A DNA stretch of 64,000 bases from Actinernus sp. WN-2022 (lineage: Eukaryota > Cnidaria > Anthozoa > Actiniaria > Actinernidae), in contig JAOWCC010001634.1 in the NCBI GenBank assembly GCA_030867875.1, positions 100,605,321-100,669,320 on the forward strand, in the 5' to 3' direction. The notes under the pieces are model-generated. The model was not told the origin of the DNA. It searched no databases and saw only the letters and a program-made list of their open reading frames with translations. Position 1 is the stretch's first letter, and each line of letters starts with the position of its first letter. Positions 12,971-24,450 of this stretch are shown one piece after another. The position numbers and the translations under genes were made by a program.

Positions 12971-14490
12971 AGGGTATGTTGGAAAATAAAGCCTCGCGAA
13001 TAACAAAATAAAACCGTGTCAAGCATGAAATAAACTCCAATCCTGACCCTGATTTGCCCAAACAGAGCTCTAAACCCTGCCCCACCATGGGCTATTTTTC
13101 GCTGCATTGGCTCTGTATTCACAGGTTCGAGAATATTTATCTCTAAAAGGAGCGCCGATCACCCCGTCATTTCAATATAGTCAATAGTACACTTGACAGT
13201 CAAAGTGACAGTTCGCGGGTTTATTCCATCGTTGAAGAGATTTATAAATATCGCGATACAGATTCTGTACTGTTTTTCTAAGGTCGTCTGATTTGTGCGG
13301 CGTGATCAATGCAGTAGCGCTTATTTTTCTGGCAGCTAGTGAAATCCTTCGCGGTCTTGACAACAACAAACTGGAACCAAGGGTATACCACTGGCTATAC
13401 CACATTCACAAAGAATACTTCAAACCAGAAATCTATAACTTATGGTAAAACTAGTTTTATTCGATAGTTTTTCACTTGAATTATTGTGAACAGGGATGGA
13501 AACCTCAAACAAGACATACCAGTGGCAAGGTGTAAAGTCTGTTTTATTAAACTTCTACGATAAGTCTAGTATAAAACGAAGTTTGTTACGTTTCCCACAA
13601 ACTCTATTTTTGAATATTTCGTAATATGAGCTCGACCCAAGCTTCCAAAGCTCCTGACCATCGAGTGCGCCTCTACCCAGTTTCACGCCGAAACTATAAA
13701 ATGAAAACCGTCTATCACACCTGTTTAGTGCGTATGCGTATTTACGTGAATGTTTCGCGAAAAACGAGAACTAGTTAAAAGCTAAGCATTGACTTTAAAG
13801 TGCTTTTTGTATTCCACAAGGACAAACAGTGGCAGAAATATCAATATATCGGTGAAAGTTTCAAATTAGAGCAAGTTTTTTTAAAGAGTTTACCGTTAAA
13901 ATCACGTCCGCCATTACTGAAGTGCGTTCTCATGTGCCCGCGCTTTTCAAACAGCGGTGCTGTCTAATGACCGACAGATTGGTAAACTGGTCTGGACTCG
14001 CTCCTTTCTTTTCGCTCGCTCCGCTAGAAAAATGCAATCAATGGAGTGAAAAGGAGGGAATGCTCGCAGTCTACATATTTTTAGGAGCATCCGCCATCTT
14101 GGATTCAGCACTGAAGTGTGATCCCAATTAATGAATGTATTCCAACCGTACATTGTTCTACTTTTACCCAGTATAGAGGAGAGTATTATAAAAGCAAAAA
14201 TGCTAAGCTCTGATGAATTTGTAGTTGTTTTCAACGAATTTTGAATGCGCAATGTACGGAAGCCCAGGAGGAGGGCCACGGAGCGAAAATGAAATCGAGT
14301 TTGTCGAAAATTAAATGAGATTATTAGCAAAACCTGTTTGTAAATGTTTTTCACCTCCAATCGATTGTCGATCTTTCTAAACCTGCGTTTTAAAAGATTG
14401 CTCAGTCTAGCATCCATGGCAACGCCTTTCCCATGGGAATCACGAGCTCAATTCATTCGTTTATGAAGTACTATATCAGCACGTGACCGT
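12971..14490. other. No gene recognised
   Basis: Open frames of up to 156 codons occur on the - strand (13947-14417), but I see no domain, consistent splice sites or biased composition. Probably old repeat-derived sequence. Confidence 0.4.
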
Positions 14491-15858
14491 TAGCTATGGG
14501 GCGCCGATGCGGACAATATTCTGTACATAAAAATATCCATGCCGTGTGCTAAGAATGTATTCTGTCTTTGGGATATACCTTCTAAGTTCAGATTATATGT
14601 TCTAAAGTCTAAACTTTTCATGTTCTCAGCGGAATATGTGAGTTCCATACTTTGAATATCGGTTCTAAACTCGGAATATTCATGCTAAACTTACTATTTA
14701 TCTTCCAAAGTGCATTTTTATCTTCTAATCATGAAAAACTTTCCTCTTTCAAAAATATGCATGCTCAACTTATAAATATATATTCAAAATTCTGCTGAGA
14801 AAATATGTATCACGAATGGACAAAATATCCATGCTATGTCAAACCAAAAAATTATTCTAATTAATATGCAAATATATGTTAATATCTTTTACATCCATAA
14901 TGCAGTGCGGTCTATAATTTACCGCCAAAAAGAACCGCCATTTCGTTTTGCGTTCAACGAAAGCATGGCAGAAGAAGTAAAAAAGAAGATATTGGAAGAC
15001 GCATAGTCGATGCACTAGTTAGGGGTTATTTGTATAATACTTCTCATAATACCCTGAAGGTCTTCATCAGAAATGGATGAGTAATTTTCCTCATCTAACA
15101 CATACCCACCAACTCATCTTTTCGCCTTCTAACTATTCGTTCTGAAAAATTTAGAATATACTGCTAATTTTTGCCCATGAAAAGAACTTACTCCTCAAAA
15201 ACTCCAATTGACTCGAGGAAAGTGTGAACCGTCTGCCAGTGCAGTACAGTACTGATTGTGGGGTCCCGCATCCGTCTCCAAACTGTATTTATTGATCGAT
15301 AACCGTTCCCTAATTTTCTATCAGCCCTCAGGTAATGGTTGGGAGAATGGCGTCACCTTATTCAAGGTTTTCTATCACTACCATCCAGGCGATCGAAAGG
15401 TCAAAACTCTGTATTTGATAGGTAAAGCCTCTGTATCACATTCATTTTACTTTATATAACAGGGAGGTGAGAAAACCCTGATATTACAAAATGACGGCTC
15501 TTTTTGGCGGTAAATCATAGACCGCACTGCATTATGGATGTAAAAGATATTAACATATATTTGCATATTAATTAGAATATATTTTGGTTTGATATATCAT
15601 GGATATTTTGTCCATTCGTAATACATATTTTCTCAGCAGAATTTAGAATATATATTTTTAAGTTGAGCACGCATATTTTTGAAAGAGGAAAGTTTTTCAT
15701 GATTAGAAGATAAAAATGCACTTTGGAAGATAAATAGTAAGTTTAGCACGAATATTCCGAGTTTAGAACCGATATTCAAAGTATAGAACTAATATTTTCC
15801 GCTGAGGCATGGATATTTTTATATACAGAATATTGTCCGCATTGGCGCCCCATAGTTA
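14491..15858. mobile_element. Long-inverted-repeat DNA element, 1.37 kb
   Basis: Arms of roughly 360-440 bp. The left begins TAGCTATGGGGCGCC and the right ends with the complement of TAACTATGGGGCGCC; the arms run inwards collinearly to about 14945 and 15495, with small indels. The core of about 550 bp has only a 67-codon frame and no recognised domain. The family cannot be named from termini alone. Probably non-autonomous, foldback-like. Confidence 0.8.
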
Positions 15859-16235
15859 GCTGCAAAGGGCCTATTCGTTCAGTTTTCAGGGCATGGTTGG
15901 AGCTGTGTTTGTTCAGCCTCGTTTCCGTGCCGTAAAAGTCTGTCTTTATGTCGCGTTAGTTTCTCCTAAACTATTTGTCCAAATGTCACAAAAAAAATTG
16001 TTTGCATAATCAGGATCTGTGTTCTGTAGGGTGCGAAAATGAGTACATTTGGTAAAGGATTTCCTTTAGAAAAATTCGGAAAACTAACTGATACCGACTT
16101 GTGCAAGAGCAAACATAACCCATCACGGACCGACCCTGTTGCCCGCAAAGGATCACGGACCGGCACAGGAGGGCCACTGGTTGTACTGAAAAATTGTGAG
16201 TTTGTCGCTTTTGAGTTGGAAGACGCCAAAACTCA

Positions 16236-16440
16236 GAATAATTTTCGCCAACCTAAACTTTATTTTCGCCAAAGTCAAAACAATTTTCGCCAAAGTCAAC
16301 TTTATTTTCGCCAAACTCAACTTTGTTTTCGCCAAACTCAAAATCAAATTCAATTTCGCTTAACTCAAAATATATTTCGCCAAACTCAAATTTATTTTCG
16401 CCAAACTCAATTATATTTTCCACAATTATATTTTCCACAA
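16236..16440 (+). repeat. 21-bp minisatellite (TTTTCGCCAAACTCAA type)
   Basis: About nine degenerate 21-bp units, each with TTTTCGCCAA followed by a variable AGTCAA/CTCAA part. Because the unit is a multiple of three, frames stay open on both strands (16039-16455 on +, 16153-16438 on -). These frames are explained by the repeat. The first ~60 codons of the + frame (from ATG 16039) are not repetitive and could be a relic exon, function unknown. Confidence 0.8.
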
Positions 16441-16584
16441 TGCAGCCTGATTTAGGATACTGTTTTCTTTATTTTATCTTGTTCCCTAGGATCAGTTAAG
16501 GGGAACTGGGATTTTTTATTTCAATTTTTTTGTTACTTGTGTTTTTTAACTTGTTTTCAACTGTCGTTAAAATACTCTACCCTG

Positions 16585-17070
16585 GAAACAGGAACAAGGA
16601 ATACAAATGACAAATACCTATCGATTAAAAAAAGAACGACTAGATCAATATTAGGGGAACAAGAGGAACAGAAACACAAATTCATATTCAAACTATATTA
16701 GCAGTCAGGAACAAGGGGAACAAGGAATATATCAATGACAAATAACTATCGATTAAACAAAGAACGACTAGACCAATGGTATCCGGTCAGGAACTATGGG
16801 AACAAGAGGAACAGAAACACAAATTCATATTCAAACTATATTAGCAGTCGGGAACAAGGGGAACAAGGAATAACAATGACAAATAACTATCGATTTAAAA
16901 AACGAATGACTATATATAGACCAATGGTATCCGGTCAGGAACTATGGGAACAAGAGGAACAAGAACACAAATTCATATTCAAACTATAATTGTTAGCAGT
17001 CTGGATCAAAGGGAACAAGGAATAACAATGACAAATGACTATTGATTTATAAAAGACTAGACCAATGGTT
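16585..17070 (+). repeat. Degenerate ~130-150-bp tandem repeats
   Basis: Four irregular units sharing GGAACAAGG...CAATGACAAATA and CCAATGGTATCCGGTCAGG-like blocks. They share the GGAACAAG theme, in opposite orientation, with the TTGTTCC of the 63-bp minisatellite next to them, suggesting a common origin. Confidence 0.75.
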
Positions 17071-17106
17071 CCGGTCAGGAACTAGGGGAACAAGAGGAAC
17101 AGAAAC

Positions 17107-17510
17107 ACATTATAATGGTTTTCTTCCTTGTTCCTGGCTTCGTGTATGTATACCTAGTAGACATTATAATGGTTTTCTTCCTTGTTCCCCTTGTTCCTGG
17201 CTTCGTGTATGTATACCTAGTGGACATTATAATGGTTTTCTTCCTTGTTCCCCTTGTACCTGGCTTTGTGTATGTATACCTAGTAGACATTATAATGGTT
17301 TTCTTCCTTGTTCCCCTTGTTCCTGGCTTCGTGTATGTATACCTAGTGGACATTATAATGGTTTTCTTCCTTGTTCCCCTTGTTCCTGGCTTCGTGTATG
17401 TATACCTAGTGGACATTATAATGGTTTTCTTCCTTGTTCCCCTTGTTCCTGGCTTCGTGTGTGTATACCTAGTAGACATTATAATGGTTTTCTGCCTTGT
17501 TCCCCTTGTT
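17107..17510 (+). repeat. 63-bp minisatellite, seven copies
   Basis: Units begin ACATTATAATGG at 17107, 17161, 17224, 17287, 17350, 17413 and 17476. Spacing is 63 bp except the first, which lacks 9 bp (one CCTTGTTCC). Identity is very high, so the array is recently expanded. The unit length is divisible by three and free of stops in several frames, which creates 149-188-codon frames on both strands that I do not regard as genes. Confidence 0.92.
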
Positions 17511-17519
17511 ACTCGGGCC

Positions 17520-17871
17520 CACACAGCGGCAAAACGTTATGCGTATGCGTATTTGCTATTTCTTGTCGGCGCGCGGCCGCCCCCAGTTTCCCGCGAAAAC
17601 TGAAATGAAACAACAGGCACATACCCGTGATTTTAACATTTCTGCTTAAAAGTATCCATTTGTGAACTGTTTTGTCAAAAAATAAGAAAACTACTTGAAA
17701 GATAAGCCTAAGACTTTAACAGGTTGAAGTTTTCTTAATTTGTAATTCACTGTGAGTTTACTAAGTTATAAAATTATTTACTAAAAAAGTTGAAACCCTC
17801 GGTAAATTGTATTTGATAAGCAGAGCCTTCATTCTTTTGGCCAGCGGAGCATACAGTTTTGCCGCGGTGTG
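17520..17871. mobile_element. 352-bp inverted-repeat element with 9-bp target duplication
   Basis: The left end CACACAGCGGCAAAACG and the right end (reverse complement CACACCGCGGCAAAACTG) form terminal repeats. The element is flanked on both sides by ACTCGGGCC (17511-17519 and 17872-17880). No coding capacity. A 9-bp duplication fits Mutator-like elements among known superfamilies, but the family is not proven. A second copy without clear duplication is at 46845-47142. Confidence 0.85.
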
Positions 17872-17880
17872 ACTCGGGCC

Positions 17881-20066
17881 AGGCCTTTGGCCGGCTCGAG
17901 TCAGAAATCGCAAGTCTTAATTTTTTATTTTTTGTGTCGAGGTATTTCGCCAATCAGAAAGCACTGTGCACGTGGACAGAAAGCACTGTGCACGTGGACA
18001 CTGATTGACTTCGGAAATACTATATAAGAGTTTGAATGCGAGCAAAGACGAAAGTGTTTTGTGCCATTTGTAGCTGTTATTTGGCTAAAACCAAAAGTTT
18101 CTTCGATTGAAATGCTAAGATGTTGAGTTTTTCTAGGGCTGACAAAAGTTTTACGGACTTTCGATGAAAATTTCGCACATTTTACGACAAGATAACTGGC
18201 GCTCCTGAACGCACGTGGACCAGTAATAATCGACATATGTAAGTAAACAAATGATATAAACTTTACCAGCTTGTAGTAAGCGTCGTGTTTATTTGTGCCT
18301 TTTAAAAATAATGGCTTAAAATATATAGTAAATGGCCTATTTTTTCAGTTCGGATCATGTTTACAATCTAAGCTTATGTAGTTACGACTCCATTGTCAAA
18401 TGGTGTCGTAAACTTGACATGATCCCTCATCAGTTCTCTCGGTAAGCGTCAGGAGTACTTTTAAATATTGATATGAGTATCTTCTTGTTTAATATTCGTT
18501 TCTGTTAAAAGTAATGGCATCAAATACAGCTGTAAATAGCCCAATTCCTGTTGTAGTAGGCCATGGCCAGCGTCGGTATTTTCACTCAGTCACTTCAGGA
18601 CATAGTAAGAATTCGGGAAAGCCGAGTGATCGAAGAAAACGAGTGGAAATTACGTACGATTCGTTATAAATTTCAGCCTCCTGCAAGTTGTAGAAAATGA
18701 ACACTAGCCCTAATATTGGAAAATTCACCACTCTACTCGAAAATGAAACTGCATGCAGATCTAGATAGATGAAGATCTAGGTAGATGATTTTATTTATTT
18801 AGAATGACCAACCCTAAATATTCACAAGGGGTATCCATAGCTATTATTAGCTAAAGGAAACGTTACATGTATTCCACAATATAATAGCACTTGTGCTTGG
18901 ACAGTGAAGTTAGAAATAATATTATCAGTCCATTAATCCTACTGAAAAGCATTGATTTCTAAGAATGTTGAAAAGTATGGGTTGGTTAAACCATGCTAAA
19001 AAGAATTGTTTTCTAAAATACAAAAAACTCAATTAATATTTGTAATATTTTTGAGCAAGTTAGTTCAGAGAGAGTGTTGTGTGAAGTTGATTTATTATAA
19101 TTACTGGGAACAGTTGTGATAGGCCTTTTGCAGGAAACAGTCATGTGCTGGTTAATACTTTGTGAACGAATGAATTGAGCTTGTGACCTGCGGCCATGGG
19201 TAAGACATTGCCGTGGATGCTGGATGGCAAGCTATCTTTAAAAACGCTGTGTACAAAGATTGGCAATCGATTAGAAGTGGAAAATAGCATTTACAAACAG
19301 GTTTTGCTAAAAACACTACTGATCTCGTACAAGTGCCTTTAAATATATGAATTAAGATTTGTTTGCCAGCTAGTACAACCATGTGATTGCATTCCTACAG
19401 AAGGTGATTCCCACCAGTTATATATAAATGATCATGAGCATGAACAGTGAATCAATAGACCTAGTTAGCTTGCCTGTTTGTTGTACCATTTCAGACCACC
19501 TGACTTCCTTCAATAATGCATTTTTATATTTCTGTATCCCAAGAGGAAATGTACCAATTTCTATAATTGGAAAACAAAGCACTGAATCCTCTGGAGAACT
19601 ATCACGTGGTTTGAAATGGGGCAACAAACAGGCAAGCTGACGACTTCTATTATCTGCCTACCCTAGCACAAACCATGTACGACACAAAAATATGTTGGAA
19701 CTCCATGGACTACATGTATTCACCTATTCCTAGGTGGCCCGAGTTAAGGCCACTCAGGACCTCTTGTTGAGAGAGTTCCTCTAGTCCTTGCACAGTGATC
19801 AAAAACTTCCTTATGCCAGGTGGAATAGTTAGCAAGGCTTTGAGTTAGCTGGCATGTATTTTAGCAAATACAAATTTAAACTGGTTTAGTTAACCCATAA
19901 ATATTAAACATGTTTTGTTGTGTTGTATGTTTAGTATAACTTCAAGCATATGTATGGACGTAGCAGCCACATTTATTGTCCTCCACTCTCTCAGCCGATT
20001 CCATAAGAAAACTCATTTGATACATGATACATGAGCCATAATTATAACATGATTGACACATATTAC
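17881..20066. other. No gene recognised; probable 3' LTR at the right end
   Basis: Contains a palindrome next to the element end (17872-17901) and a 22-bp direct duplication around GTGCACGTGGAC near 17960-18000. The right part (ending 20067) should include the 3' LTR of the gypsy element. I could not place the outer LTR edge because no second LTR is present for comparison. Confidence 0.4.
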
Positions 20067-20249
20067 ATCCTCCCTTTCCTGGAATGACTATAGAAATAAA
20101 TCAAGTTAATCAATAGTATAGTGTTAATAATTCAACAATAAACAATTAAGAGTATCCAGTAAATATAGTTCAGTTCAGTTCTCATCTGTCTCCAATTTGA
20201 CAGATTGGTATAATGAAGCCATAAGTCAGGTGCAAAATATAGTTAGTGT

Positions 20250-20642
20250 TCAGACAAAGTATTTGGGATTCGGTTTGATGACTCTGCCATAGCGACTAAT
20301 CTGTTGACCGGTAATGTCGTTCATCTTTATAGGTGATCGTTCGGTTTGGTGCTTTGTTGTCATGATCACCTCATCCGGCAGTTCCTTTACTTCTGGCTCT
20401 TGGATTGGCTTGCCAGTGTTCAGAGGTTCCTCCATATCAAGAGTTAGAGGTTGTAGATATACCGGATCGCCCTCCTTGGTTTTTAATAAATGCTTCCGGT
20501 TTCGTCGGTATTCAGCGTCACTCTCAGTTTTGACTATGAAGCTTCTTGGCGTTCCGTGTTTCGCTAACACCACTGCGGATTCCCACTTAGCTTGAGGGTG
20601 TTTCTTCATTCTTACCACTTCACCCTCTACCAGTGGTGGCAA
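20250..20642 (-). pseudogene. Gypsy Pol C-terminal tail
   Basis: A 130-codon frame following the integrase, with an integrase C-terminal-like beginning (EGEVVRMKKHPQAKW) and ending just before the polypurine tract. It is separated from the integrase core by a stop at about 20660, so it is probably the same polyprotein originally. Confidence 0.7.
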
Positions 20643-20660
20643 AGGGCTCGCCTTCCGGTC

Positions 20661-21606
20661 TTAGTATTTCTTTTGTGAGGCTTGCGCTTTCTTTCTTTCT
20701 TTTTCGAACTCTGTCGGACTGATTACCGAGGGGAATAGCTTCCTTGGACTGATCGGTAGTGTGGTTCTCAGCCTCCGGCTCATCAGCGCTTGTGCTGGGC
20801 TTACCCCTTCGATCGGCGTGTTGCGGTAATCTAGTAACGCAAGATAGGGGTCTTGATTGCTTTCACTGCATTTTTGTAGCAAACGCTTGACTGTTTGAAC
20901 GGCCTTTTCATGAAGTCCGCCAGACTGGGGGTACCTTGGGCTGGTTGTTGTGTGCACAAATTCGTATTCGTCTGCGAACTCCTTGTACTCTTTCGATGAG
21001 TATTGCGACCCGTTGTCTGATACTACCTCCTCCGGGATACCATGTCTGCTGAAAAATGATTTGGTCTTTGTTATGACCGTCTTAGCACGAGTGTCCCGTA
21101 GCTCTGCAACTTCCGGGTAGCGACTGTAGTAGTCAACCACAATAAGGTGCGGACGGCCCTTCCAGTCGAACAAATCGGTACCGACTCGTTGCCATGGGCG
21201 GCTTGGTATCTGGTGCGACTGCAGTGGCTCTTGGTGGTTGGCAGCTCTATGCTGTAGGCACGTTGAACATTTAGACACAGTGTCTTCTATCTGCGAGTTC
21301 ATACCTGGCCAAAATATACACAGCCTAGCCAGGCGTTTAGTTTTCTCGACTAGGTGGAATTAGAATGTTGTGTTCTTTATAGACAAGACCGCCTTGTCCC
21401 ATTAGCTCTTCTCTGAACGCGTGATACTCTTTGATTTCTGTGGGGACTTGCTGTTTGGTGTCCGGCCAAACGGTTCGGATCCTCTGAATGAGCATCTGCA
21501 TTGCTTCATCGCTAGCAATCTCTCTCTTGATTTCATCCAGTTTGCGATCCGTGACATAGCTTTCCTGTGACATGAGGTGAACGTACTTTTCTTCCTCAAT
21601 GTCCAA
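20661..21606 (-). pseudogene. Gypsy integrase (DDE) region
   Basis: The - strand frames 21606-21337 and 21302-20661 encode the region before the integrase and the core. The core has GTDLFDW, VSDNGSQY and LHEKAVQ, in the order and spacing expected of the D, D and E catalytic positions. The HHCC zinc part is only half visible (CSTCLQH) because of the stop and frame change near 21320. A chromodomain was not recognised in the tail. Confidence 0.85.
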
Positions 21607-21853
21607 CTCAAACTGTTCTTGCGTAACTTACGGCGGAAATGCTCGCGAGAGTGCATCTGCAATGTACATTTCCGTTCCTTTCTTGTACACTAGTGAAATG
21701 TCATATTCCTGTAATTGTAACAGCATTTTCTGTAACCGCGATGGTGCTTGAGATAAGGGTTTGCGAAAGATTGCTTCGAGGGGCATGTGGTCGGATTCCA
21801 CAATTGGTTTCCCGTAGACATGTTGATGAAATCTCTTGCATCCAAAACCCACC

Positions 21854-22927
21854 TAGCCTGATTTTCAGACGGTACGATGTCGTCTGCTCACTTCCTCCCC
21901 CTCCCCGTCTGATGGACTTCATAGACTTTCATGTTCCTGACGTCATCAACCTTTGTTTTTACAATAAGCCAATACGAACACGCGTAAGAATTGAAGCGTG
22001 AAATGCAGAACAGTTGTGCAGTAGAGGCTTTTACTAGTTGTATCTATCAGCTTTCATGCACTGGAAAAAACATTCTACAGCTTCAAACTTCTGTCGATTT
22101 CTCAGAATGGTATCCTGCATGAGGTGCCGTGGTTCTTTGGAGAGCAGGAACATTTTAAACGGAAGTTTCCGTGCAGTATTTGCAACAAGAAATATCAGCC
22201 TCGATTCCATGCCGTAAAGTTTATTACTGTGATCTTAGAACTTTTACGCTGTTGCTTCTATTTTTAAAACGTTTTGAAGTTTGATATGTATGTCGATTAG
22301 TCACACAAGACCCTAAAGTTGTCCTAGGGTAGTTACTTTTGGTATCAGAGGTTGTTTTAACCGGACTTTCTGTGCAAAGTTTAGATGCCATTGCCGTACA
22401 TGAACTTACGGAAGTGTGTTAATAATTCTGAAAACATAAAGTGCCATAAAACTTTTTCCATAACATACTCAGTATGTGTGTTCACTCCTGCAGGGAAAAA
22501 TCATAATATTCCATGAAAGATTTGGTCTTCTAAAAGCCAAAAACCTAGGAGAATGTTTCAGATCTATTAATGCATGAGATTTATATAAGCGGAGGAAGAT
22601 TAGTGATTTACCAAAGCCCGTAAGTAGATTCACAAACACATCGTTTCAATGAATACACGATTCCAATGCTTTCTTCTGCTCTGGATATAGCTTCGAAATC
22701 CTGAAAACTTTACAACTTCGGTTGACACACTGCTCAAGTCCTTCCCCAACGCCATTTAGAAAAAATATGCGGGCACATTCCTTAAATTCCAGACTTTGCC
22801 AAAAGTGTAAAGTTCGCTCTGATTGGTTGACATTATGACGTCAGGAACATGAAAGTCTATGAAGTCCATCAGACGGTGAGGGGGAGGAAGTGAGCGGACG
22901 ACCTCGTACCGTCTGAAAATCAGGCTA
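21854..22927. mobile_element. TAGCCTG-family element 1 (1,074 bp) inside gypsy RNase H
   Basis: Terminal inverted repeats begin TAGCCTGATTTTCAGACGG on the left, with its complement ending ATCAGGCTA on the right. The flanking 9-bp duplication is AAACCCACC (21845-21853 and 22928-22936). Removing the element and one duplication rejoins the RNase H coding frame of the gypsy element. No coding capacity inside. Related by ends and duplication length to elements at 28278 and 29357. Confidence 0.92.
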
Positions 22928-23337
22928 AAACCCACCGTGAGTAATTCCTTCTCGATCTGAGCGTAACGTTGTTGTGTCTCGTTCAGTGCTTTAGAAGCAT
23001 AGGCTACTGGTCCTTGGTCTTGGAGTAATGCTGCTCCCAGGCCTTTCTGTGATGCGTCGACCTGGAGCGTGACGGATTTCTTGACGTCGTAGTAGCGCAG
23101 CGTGTCTGGAGTTGTTAGTTTTGACTTTAGGTCAGCAAACGCTTTATCGTGGTGTTCAAGCCAACAGAATTCCACGCCTTTCTTTGTGAGTTCTCTGATC
23201 GGCGCCGTGACTTCCGAGACGTTGGGCGCGAACTTTGCGATGAAGTTCACCATTCCGAGGAGTCTTAGGACGTCGGGTCTGCTCTCCGGCTTTCTGTACT
23301 CAAGAATGGCCTCGATCGATCTTGCTCTGGTCCGGTT

Positions 23338-24209
23338 TCACGCCCTCCGCAGTAGTGTCTCTCCTAAGTAGATAATCTCTGTTGCCCGAAATTGACACTT
23401 CTCTTTGTTTAGGGTCATGTTTATTTGTTTGACCCGCTCGAGTACACTTTCCAGGTTCCTGTCGTGTTCTTCGATTGACCTACCCCAGACTAGGATATCG
23501 TCAATGTCCGTTTCGCAGCACGAGATGTCACTGAACTTTTCACTGACTGTCCGGTGAAACACTTACTGGGCGAATACAACCCCAAACGGGACAACTGTGA
23601 ATCTGTAGCGCCCGAATGGTGTGTTGAACGTTGTAAGATATGAACTTTCTTCGCTTAATGGCATTTGCCAATAGCCGGAAGTGGCGTCAAGTTTGCTGAA
23701 GAACTAATGGCTCCAGCGAGGCGGCTTGTAATCTCCTGTTGCGTGGGAAGTTGGTAATGTTCCCGTTTTATGGCTTTGTTTAGGTCTCGCGGGTCGATAG
23801 ATACTCTCAGTTTTCCTGAGCGCTTTTCGTTCACGACCATCGAGTTCACCCATCTGGTCGGCTCGTTTACTTTCACGATGACTCCATTTCCTTCCATGCT
23901 TTCTACTTCGACCTTCACTCGTTGTCGCAAGGCCGCTGGTATTTTCCTTGGCGGGTGAATGACAGGCGTGACATCTGGGTCAATCTTAATGTCGTAAGGT
24001 TCCGAAATGCAACCCAGACCTTCGAAGCATGGCGAGTATTTCGAGAAGATCTCTTCGGAAGATAGTTCCGTTAATGTACACATTTCGTGTTTTCTGTGTT
24101 TCTGCTCATTTATCTCGTCAACATTGTGAAAGGAGATCAGTTTCATACTCTTACAGTTCTTGCATCCTAGTAGAGTTTTCCCATCTTGTACTACATGAAA
24201 TTCTTTCAC
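23338..24209 (-). pseudogene. Gypsy reverse transcriptase (broken)
   Basis: The frame at 24209-23655 has typical RT blocks (WVNSMVVNEK, LRVSIDPRDLNKAIKRE) and ends in a stop after a frameshift. RT resumes at 23562-23338 with TDIDDILVWG, corresponding to the catalytic YxDD box, here IDD. The stretch between about 23655 and 23562 is in other frames. Function in vivo would be RNA-templated DNA synthesis of the element; this copy is broken. Confidence 0.85.
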
Positions 24210-24450
24210 TTCCGTTGTGTTCTTGTGTTGTCATTGTAGGAAGCACTTTCCCAGCGTTGTTGTGGCCTCCAAATGCCGTGAGTTTCGCTTTACTTGAGCT
24301 TGTGGCCTCTCCGTTTCTTTGGAACTGCTCGTTTGAAATCTCGTTCTGTCAGAATGTTCACTTCTGCTCCCGTGTCTAACTTCATCATATATATCTGGTC
24401 CTCCGTTGTATAGCATCCAAAGACAAAGGGGATATAAACGACTGTTCAAA

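Larger units (their letters stand above)
20067..24450 (-). mobile_element. Ty3/gypsy LTR retrotransposon, decayed, 5'-truncated
   Basis: Reading on the - strand from about 24440: a protease region with an LDTGA motif (about 24390-24320), reverse transcriptase (24209-23340), RNase H (23253-22937, resumed 21852-21628), a zinc-binding/integrase region (21606-20661) and a Pol C-terminal tail (20642-20250). A polypurine tract is followed by TGTAATATG at 20067, which I take as the start of the 3' LTR. There is no gag and no 5' LTR within 600 bp upstream. In-frame stops, frameshifts and a 1,074-bp insertion break it. Domain order PR-RT-RH-INT is Ty3/gypsy type. It is a cellular retrotransposon relic, not expected to be functional. 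Confidence 0.85.

Noticed and set aside
13947..14417. 156-codon - strand frame
   Set aside because: No domain, no splice context, Arg/Leu/Ser-rich random-looking composition.
16153..16438. - strand repeats of LAKIKLTLAK and GENKVEFGE type
   Set aside because: Frames through the 21-bp minisatellite; no evidence of a gene.
17042..17608. Long frames of 149-188 codons on both strands
   Set aside because: Produced entirely by the 63-bp minisatellite, whose unit is a multiple of three without stops.
20250..24450. Functional LTR retroelement
   Set aside because: No gag or 5' LTR, several stops and frameshifts, and a 1,074-bp insertion in RNase H.
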